Assembly (NCBI RefSeq): GCF_017872975.1
Contig: NZ_JAGGJP010000023.1
Span: forward strand, 1-32,929
Direction of reading: 5' to 3'
DNA: 32,929 nt
Source: Rubellimicrobium aerolatum
Lineage (GTDB): Bacteria; Pseudomonadota; Alphaproteobacteria; Rhodobacterales; Rhodobacteraceae
Each line of letters starts with the position of its first letter. The stretch's first letter is position 1. Under the pieces are notes generated by a model, which ran no database searches, was not told the DNA's origin, and worked only from the letters and a program-made list of their open reading frames with translations. A program made the position numbers and the translations under genes. Positions 28,442 to 32,929 of the stretch are shown here, one piece after another.

Positions 28442-30007
28442 GTGCGGCCCTTGGCTCGAAGCGAGCGCCAGATCAGAGCCTTGCGCCCGGCCCGTCCGGC
28501 CGAGGCCGGGGAGCGTCCCGACGCCGTCGCGCCGGCGCTGCGCCGCCGCGTCCTGATGGTGGACCTGAACAACTTCGCCAGCTTCCCCACCCTGGCCATC
28601 GGCCTGCTGGCCGCGGCCCTTCGGAACCGAAGCCACGAGGTCCAGCTCATCTCGCCGCTCGCGCACGACGTCCCCGCCGCCGCGCGCGAGCGGCGCGAGT
28701 CCTGGCTCGACCACGCGCAGCGCCGCATCCACCTGTCCGACTTCCCTCCCCTGCTGTCGGTCCGCGACGGCCTGCGCTCGCTCCGCCACTGGCGGCAGGA
28801 GCGGCCCCACCCGGTCGTCCTGCGCGAGGTCGCCCGCGCGATCGAATCCCGCCCCGACGCCATCCTGCTGTCGGCCTATCTCCAGCACTTCAACACCGTC
28901 CGCGAGATCGGCCGCCTCGCCGCCGCCAATGGCATCCCCGTCCTGCTGGGCGGCCCGATGTTCAACGTGCCCGAGGTCGCCGAGGCTTGGCGCGGCCTGC
29001 CGGGCCTCGCCGGGGTGGTGGGCGCCGAGGCCGACCGCAGCCTCCCCGACATGGTCGAGGCGCTCTGCGCGGGCGAGGATGTCGGGCGGTTCCCCGGCGT
29101 GACCCGCCCCGACGGCGCGCGCGCGACGCCTGCTCCGCCGCTCCGCGACCTCGACGCCACGCCTTTCGCCGACTTCACCGATTTCCCCTGGGACCGCTAC
29201 CCGGTGCGGATCGTGCCGCTGATGACGGGCCGGGGCTGCCAGTGGGACAAGTGCCTCTTCTGCAGCGACGTGGTGTCGGTCAGCGGCCGCACCTTCCGCA
29301 CCCGGTCGGTCGAGAACGTCCTCCTGGAGATGCAGGAGCAGGCCCGGCGCCACGCGACGACGAACTTCCTGTTCCTCGACCTCAAGCTCAACTCCTACCC
29401 CGACATGATCCGCGGCATCGCCGAGGGGATCGGCGGCTACGTGCGCGGGGCCGAATGGATCGGGACGGTCCACGTGGACCAGCGCCGCGACAACGGCCTG
29501 TCGCGGGCCGACCTGTCGGCGGCGGTGGCCGGCGGGATGCGCCGGATCAGCTTCGGCCTCGAATCCGGCAGCCAGCGCCTCCTCGACCTGATGCGGAAGG
29601 GCTCCTCGGTGGAGCGCAACTCCGAGTTCATCCGCCACGCCCACGAGGCCGGGCTCAGCATCCGCTGCACCATGTTCAAGGGCTTCCCGGGCGAGACCGC
29701 CGAGGACATGGAGGCCACCGCCCGCTTCCTCGACGCCCATTCGCCCTACCTCGACCGCGTGCGCTTCAACGACTTCTCGCTCCAGGCCGACACGCCGATC
29801 TACCGGGCGGTCATGGAGAAGGGCGGGCAGGCCGGGTCGCTGGTCGTCCGCCGGACCGAGGACCGTCGCGCCCGCGCCGAATACCGCAACCCCGCCAACG
29901 CCGACCGCGCCTATCGCCGCGCCAAGGCCCGCGCCCTCGCGGCCGTCCACGGGATCAACCGCCGTCCGCTCCGCGACGCCGCGCGGCAGTTCGACGGGCT
30001 GATGTGA
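28442..30007 (+). CDS. radical SAM protein with N-terminal B12-binding-like domain
   Basis: 521 aa if started at the GTG 28442. That codon is only 1 base after GGAGG, so TTG 28451 (10-base spacing) may be the true start. Residues about 35-170 look like the Rossmann domain found before B12-dependent radical SAM domains ('VLMVDLNNFASFPTLAIGLLAAALR', 'GIPVLLGGPMFN'), but no DxHxxG cobalamin motif is present, so B12 binding is doubtful. The radical SAM core (about 255-450) has C266, C271 and C274 in 'RGCQWDKCLFC', a CX4CX2C spacing where CX3CX2C is usual; then 'LKLNSYPDM', 'ISFGLESGSQRLLDLM' and 'TMFKGFPGETAEDM', as in the Elp3/MiaB-like fold. Its TGA overlaps the ATG of the NOS gene (TGATG), so the two are translationally coupled. 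Substrate unknown. Confidence 0.85.
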   Translation: MRPLARSERQIRALRPARPAEAGERPDAVAPALRRRVLMVDLNNFASFPTLAIGLLAAALRNRSHEVQLISPLAHDVPAAARERRESWLDHAQRRIHLSDFPPLLSVRDGLRSLRHWRQERPHPVVLREVARAIESRPDAILLSAYLQHFNTVREIGRLAAANGIPVLLGGPMFNVPEVAEAWRGLPGLAGVVGAEADRSLPDMVEALCAGEDVGRFPGVTRPDGARATPAPPLRDLDATPFADFTDFPWDRYPVRIVPLMTGRGCQWDKCLFCSDVVSVSGRTFRTRSVENVLLEMQEQARRHATTNFLFLDLKLNSYPDMIRGIAEGIGGYVRGAEWIGTVHVDQRRDNGLSRADLSAAVAGGMRRISFGLESGSQRLLDLMRKGSSVERNSEFIRHAHEAGLSIRCTMFKGFPGETAEDMEATARFLDAHSPYLDRVRFNDFSLQADTPIYRAVMEKGGQAGSLVVRRTEDRRARAEYRNPANADRAYRRAKARALAAVHGINRRPLRDAARQFDGLM

Positions 30008-31290
30008 TGCTGCGGCGACTGGCGCGGATCGGCGTGGCCCGCGAGGACTTCGCCCGGGGCAGCAGCCCGCTGGCGCGGCGGCTGCGGCGGATCTCGGCCC
30101 TGGAGCGGCGCGAGGAGGCGCGGGCCTTCCTTGACGCCTACCACGACGCCACCGGCGCGTCCCGCGACCAGCGGCGGAGGCGCTGGGCCGAGGTCCGTCG
30201 CGGCCTCGCGCGCGAGGGGTTCTACGAGCACAGCCCGGCCGAGCTGGCCTTCGGCGCCCGCCTCGCCTGGCGCAACCACGGCCGCTGCATCGGTCGGCTC
30301 TACTGGGAAAGCCTGGAGGTGGTGGACGCCCGCGCCCTGACCTCGCCCGAGGCGATGGCCGGGCGCATCGCCCGGCACATGGCCGAGGCGCTGGGCGACG
30401 GGCGCATCCGCTCGGTGATCTCGGTTTTCGCCCCCGTGCGGGGCACCGCCCTGCCGGGCTTTGTCGAAAGCCCGCAGATCACCCAGTACGCCGGCCATGT
30501 CCGGCCCGACGGCTCCATCCTCGGCGACCGCCGGAACGTGGAGGCGACGCGCATCGCCCGCTCCTTCGGCTGGGCGGCGCCGGACGAGCCCGGGCGCTTC
30601 GACCTTCTCCCCTACTTCGTCCGCGACGACCGGGACCGGCGGACGATGTTCGCCCTCCCGCCCGGCACGGTGCGCGAGGTGCCCATCGCGCATCCCGCCT
30701 GCCCGGATCTGGCGGCGCTGGGCCTGCGCTGGTATGCCGTCCCCTGCGTGAGCGGGATGATCCTCACCATCGGCGGGATCGACTACCCCTGCGCGCCGTT
30801 CAACGGCTTCTACATGTGCACCGAGATCGCGTCGCGGAACCTCGCGGACCGCGACCGCTACGACCTCCTTCCCGAGATCGCCCGCGCCCTCGGGCTCGAC
30901 CCGGCGGGGCGCGACCCGCTCTGGCGCGACACCGCCCTGACCGAGCTCAACCGCGCCGTGCTGCACTCGTATCGCGCGGCGGGCGTGACCATGCTGGACC
31001 ACCACGCCGCCTCCGACCAGTTCATGGAGTTCCACGGCCGCGAGCAGGCGCAGGGCCGCCAGGTCGCCGGCGACTGGCGGTGGATCGTGCCGCCCCAGGC
31101 GGGTGGCGCCTGCGAGGTGTTCCACCTGAGGATGCGGAACTTCCATCCGGTGCCGAACTACTACACCAGCCGCGCCGACGATGGCCTCCGCCTGATGCCC
31201 TGGTATGGCGACCGCTACCGCCCGCTGCCCCAACGGGCGCTGGACCGGGTCCGCCGGCGCTGGAAGCTCTGGAGCCGCATCGCGTGGTAG
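30007..31290 (+). CDS. nitric oxide synthase oxygenase-domain protein
   Basis: 427 aa; bacterial NOS oxygenases are usually about 340-380 aa, so this has extra N-terminal sequence. NOS oxidises L-arginine to citrulline and NO using heme and a reduced pterin. Signatures are clear: 'WRNHGRCIGR' with heme-ligand C94 and W88, 'PQITQYAGHVRPDGSILGD', 'FDLLPYFV', 'RWYAVPCVSGM', 'FNGFYMCTEIASRNLAD' with arginine-binding E273, 'DHHAASDQFMEFHGRE', and pterin-stacking W359 in 'DWRWIVPP'. There is no flavin reductase domain, as in other bacterial NOS, so electrons must come from a separate partner not seen here. Substitutions from the usual pattern include F for W and C for G in the 'NGWYMGTEI' stretch. 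It starts inside the radical SAM stop and overlaps the next glycosyltransferase by 7 bases. Confident family call; that the product is NO is inference. Confidence 0.93.
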   Translation: MLRRLARIGVAREDFARGSSPLARRLRRISALERREEARAFLDAYHDATGASRDQRRRRWAEVRRGLAREGFYEHSPAELAFGARLAWRNHGRCIGRLYWESLEVVDARALTSPEAMAGRIARHMAEALGDGRIRSVISVFAPVRGTALPGFVESPQITQYAGHVRPDGSILGDRRNVEATRIARSFGWAAPDEPGRFDLLPYFVRDDRDRRTMFALPPGTVREVPIAHPACPDLAALGLRWYAVPCVSGMILTIGGIDYPCAPFNGFYMCTEIASRNLADRDRYDLLPEIARALGLDPAGRDPLWRDTALTELNRAVLHSYRAAGVTMLDHHAASDQFMEFHGREQAQGRQVAGDWRWIVPPQAGGACEVFHLRMRNFHPVPNYYTSRADDGLRLMPWYGDRYRPLPQRALDRVRRRWKLWSRIAW

Positions 31291-32115
31291 GCGGCCCGGC
31301 CTACAGCGTCGTCGTCCCGGTCCGCGACGAGGCGGCGGCGCTGCCCCGAACCGTTCCCGCCCTCATGGCCGCGACCGCCGGCGACTCGGCCGAGATCGTC
31401 TATGTCTGCAACGGCTGCCGCGACCCGAGCGCCGCCGTCATCCGCTCGCTCGCGCGGCCCGGGGTCCGGGTGCTGGAGATCGGCCCGGCGGGCAAGACCG
31501 GGGCCCTGAACGCCGGCGACGCCGCCGTGGCCGCCTTTCCCCGCTTCTACGTGGACGCCGACGCCGTGCTGCCCCCCGGCGGCCTCGCCCGGCTGGCCGG
31601 GGTGCTGGAGGCGGGCGCGGAGATGGTATCGCCCCGGCTGGCCTTCGACCTCGACGGCCGGTCGCGGGTCGCCTGCGATGGCCCGGACCTGGCTGGCGCT
31701 CCCCTACGCGCGCACCGCCGCCTTCCAGGTCGTCATCGGCCTCTCCCGCGAGGGGCGTGCCCGCTGGGGCCGCTTCCCTGCCCTCCTGGGGGACGACATC
31801 TTCATGGCGGCGATGGTCCCGCCCGAAAGCCGGCGCCTCGTCCCCGAGGTGGTCGCCGTCTCGCGCCCGCCCCCGGGCTTCCGGGCCTGGGTCCGCGTGC
31901 GGGCGCGCTGGCGCCGGGGGGAGCGCGAGCTGCTCCGGCTCGGCCTGCCGCGTCCCCGTCCTCCCGGCCAGCACGCCTCGCTCCTGGCCCGCTTCGCGGA
32001 CCCGCGGACCCTGCCGGGCGCCGTCCTCTTCGCCGCCGCCCGCGTCCTGGGCGACCTGCTCGGCCGCCTCCCCGCGCGGGAGCCGGTGTCGTGGACCCCC
32101 GACCGAAGCGGCTGA
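31284..32115 (+). pseudogene. frameshifted GT2 glycosyltransferase
   Basis: Starts at GTG 31284, overlapping the NOS stop. The N-terminal half reads in one frame: 'YSVVVPVRDEAAALPRTVPALMAA', 'IGPAGKTGALNAGD', and the DxD motif 'YVDADAVLPP'. Near 31677 the homology moves to another frame: 'MARTWLALPYARTAAFQVVIGLSREGRARWGRFPALLGDDIFMAAMVPPESRR', which carries the acceptor-side 'GDD' motif, ending at 32115. One extra base (or two missing) around 31671-31677 explains it. Together they would give about 277 aa, a normal GT2 length. It could be a real mutation, a sequence error or, less likely, programmed frameshifting. An ATG at 31678 could also make the second half separately (145 aa). Confidence 0.8.
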
Positions 32116-32167
32116 CCGAAGCGGCTGACCGGAGCGGCTGACCGGAGCGGCTGACCGGAGCGGCTGG
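32103..32167 (+). repeat. 13-bp tandem repeat, five copies
   Basis: Units CCGAAGCGGCTGA (two copies) then CCGGAGCGGCTGA (three copies, the last ending in G), followed by a partial 'cggctgac'. The unit contains TGA and its length is not a multiple of three, so successive copies place a stop in each of the three forward frames. The glycosyltransferase ends in the first copy. Confidence 0.9.
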
Positions 32168-32220
32168 CGGCTGACGGGCATGGCCCCGATCCTCCGCCCC
32201 CGGGATCCCCGAAAGCAGGA

Positions 32221-32250
32221 CGGGGGCGGCCCTCTCGGACCGCCCCCGTT
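32221..32250. terminator. strong GC hairpin between convergent genes
   Basis: Perfect 9-bp stem CGGGGGCGG (32221-32229) / CCGCCCCCG (32240-32248) with a 10-base loop, followed by TT. It lies between the end of the radical SAM-NOS-glycosyltransferase operon and the end of the minus-strand RTX gene, so it may serve both directions. Confidence 0.65.
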
Positions 32251-32287
32251 GCTGCCGGCGCGGGCCCGGCCAAGGCCGGGCAACCGC

Positions 32288-32929
32288 TCAGAGCAGGAAG
32301 TCGCCGCTGTCCAGTTGCGCCCCGTTGGCGATCAGGAGCTGCAGATTGACGATCCCGTCGCCATTGGTGTCGGCCGAGATCATGCCGCCCTCGTAGCGGA
32401 GCTGCCCCGCTTGGCCGGTGAAGTCGTTGTCGCCGATGAAGCCGAATCGCTGGTCGCCGCCCGCCATCGTGTTGGCGTCCACGCCGCTCAGGTCGATCCG
32501 GTCGCCCTGCGCCGACGAGAAGTCCACGATCACGTCGCGGACCGAGCCGCGCCCGGCTTCCAGGGTGGAGGAGAAGGCGAAGGTATCGGCCCCGGCGCCG
32601 CCTGTCAGCCGGTCGGTGCCGATGCCGCCGCGCAACTCGTCCGCGCCGCCGCCGGCGTCGATGATGTCGCGGCCCCGGAGGCCCTGGATCTCCTCGCCCG
32701 CCGAGGTTCCGGTGATCCGGTCGTTGCGGTTGGTGCCGGTAATGACGTCGCCAGTCGAGGCGACGGGGGTCGCGGGCGTGGCCGGCGTCGCAGGCGTGGC
32801 GGGGGTCGTCGGCGTGGCCGGCGTGGCCGGCGTCGCGCCGCTTCCGGCTTCGTAGGCGCCGAGGTCCACGGCGCCTGCGGTGCGGTCATCGCCGTCGAGG
32901 TCGGTTGCGGCCAGTCCGTGGGCGGCGCT
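32288..32929 (-). CDS. C-terminal part of an RTX calcium-binding secreted protein (partial)
   Basis: At least 213 aa; the start lies beyond the right edge. From the edge inward: 'LDGDDRTAGAVDLGAYEAG', which is the typical end of a parallel beta-helix repeat domain; a Thr-Pro-Ala linker; then RTX-type repeats ('DVITGTNRNDRITGTSAGEEIQGLRGRDIIDAGGGADELRGGIGTDRLTGGAGADTFAF') which fold on Ca2+ outside the cell; and a C-terminal domain ending 'NGAQLDSGDFLL', like the secretion signal of type I (ABC-MFP-TolC) substrates. So it is probably an exported or cell-surface protein. Secretion genes are not in the window. What the N-terminal part does cannot be told. Confidence 0.88.
   Translation of the reverse strand, partial: SAAHGLAATDLDGDDRTAGAVDLGAYEAGSGATPATPATPTTPATPATPATPATPVASTGDVITGTNRNDRITGTSAGEEIQGLRGRDIIDAGGGADELRGGIGTDRLTGGAGADTFAFSSTLEAGRGSVRDVIVDFSSAQGDRIDLSGVDANTMAGGDQRFGFIGDNDFTGQAGQLRYEGGMISADTNGDGIVNLQLLIANGAQLDSGDFLL
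32767..32838 (-). repeat. Thr-Pro-Ala coding repeat (linker)
   Basis: About eight imperfect 9-bp units encode tandem 'ATP/TTP' triplets in the RTX protein, a flexible linker joining the beta-helix part to the RTX repeats. Such nine-base units can vary in copy number by slippage without breaking the frame. Confidence 0.85.

Noticed and set aside
30007-31290. Full-length NOS with reductase
   Set aside because: The reading frame ends right after the oxygenase domain; no FMN/FAD/NADPH motifs follow in any frame.
32103-32167. Possible CRISPR array
   Set aside because: Units are 13 bp, directly adjacent with no spacers; a simple tandem repeat.

Overview
The window looks like chromosome from a very GC-rich alphaproteobacterium of the Rhodobacteraceae/Paracoccaceae type. 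The inference rests on a class I lysyl-tRNA synthetase, a DUF1127 (YjiS-like) mini-protein, a small Met-rich protein of a type I associate with rhodobacters, a HisKA_2/HWE-type sensor kinase and separate response regulator, and a GC-rich intergenic motif at the left edge. Assignment is by reading motifs; no database search was possible.

Layout. (1) 1-3.6 kb, housekeeping: TerB-like protein (-), class I LysRS (+), CHAD protein (-), secreted DUF4864 protein (+). (2) 3.7-9.8 kb, a complete nickel urease operon ureD-A-B-[LprI-like]-[Met-rich small protein]-C-[DUF1127]-E-F-G, with all UreC active-site residues present. A second LprI-like secreted protein converges on ureG. (3) 9.8-13.5 kb: two-PAS sensor histidine kinase, small unknown proteins, tRNA-Ala(CGC), and a two-gene unit with a pyridoxamine-phosphate-oxidase-like protein. 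(4) 13.5-15.6 kb, a graveyard of two decayed insertion sequences (IS5-like, IS6-like). (5) 15.6-26.6 kb, a sugar-catabolic island: GH4 alpha-galactosidase-like enzyme, AraC regulator (-), then an operon of binding protein, two permeases, a GH2 glycosidase sitting downstream of the ABC ATPase, and a natural fusion of a Gfo/Idh/MocA dehydrogenase with an aldo/keto reductase. (6) 26.9-32.1 kb: single-domain response regulator, GT2 glycosyltransferase (-), then a tightly overlapping operon of a radical SAM protein, a nitric oxide synthase (NOS) oxygenase domain and a second GT2 that is frameshifted. (7) The right edge holds the C-terminal part of an RTX/beta-helix secreted protein.

The most interesting part is region 6. 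A heme/pterin NOS oxygenase with no reductase domain is translationally coupled (TGATG) to a radical SAM enzyme with an unusual CX4CX2C cluster motif, and both sit among glycosyltransferases. I know of no described pathway with this combination. NOS domains are best known from animals and Gram-positive bacteria, so the cluster is a good candidate for an undescribed biosynthetic or signalling system using NOS-derived nitrogen oxide. The trailing glycosyltransferase is broken in this sequence by a one-base shift and ends in a 13-bp tandem repeat that supplies stop codons in all three frames.
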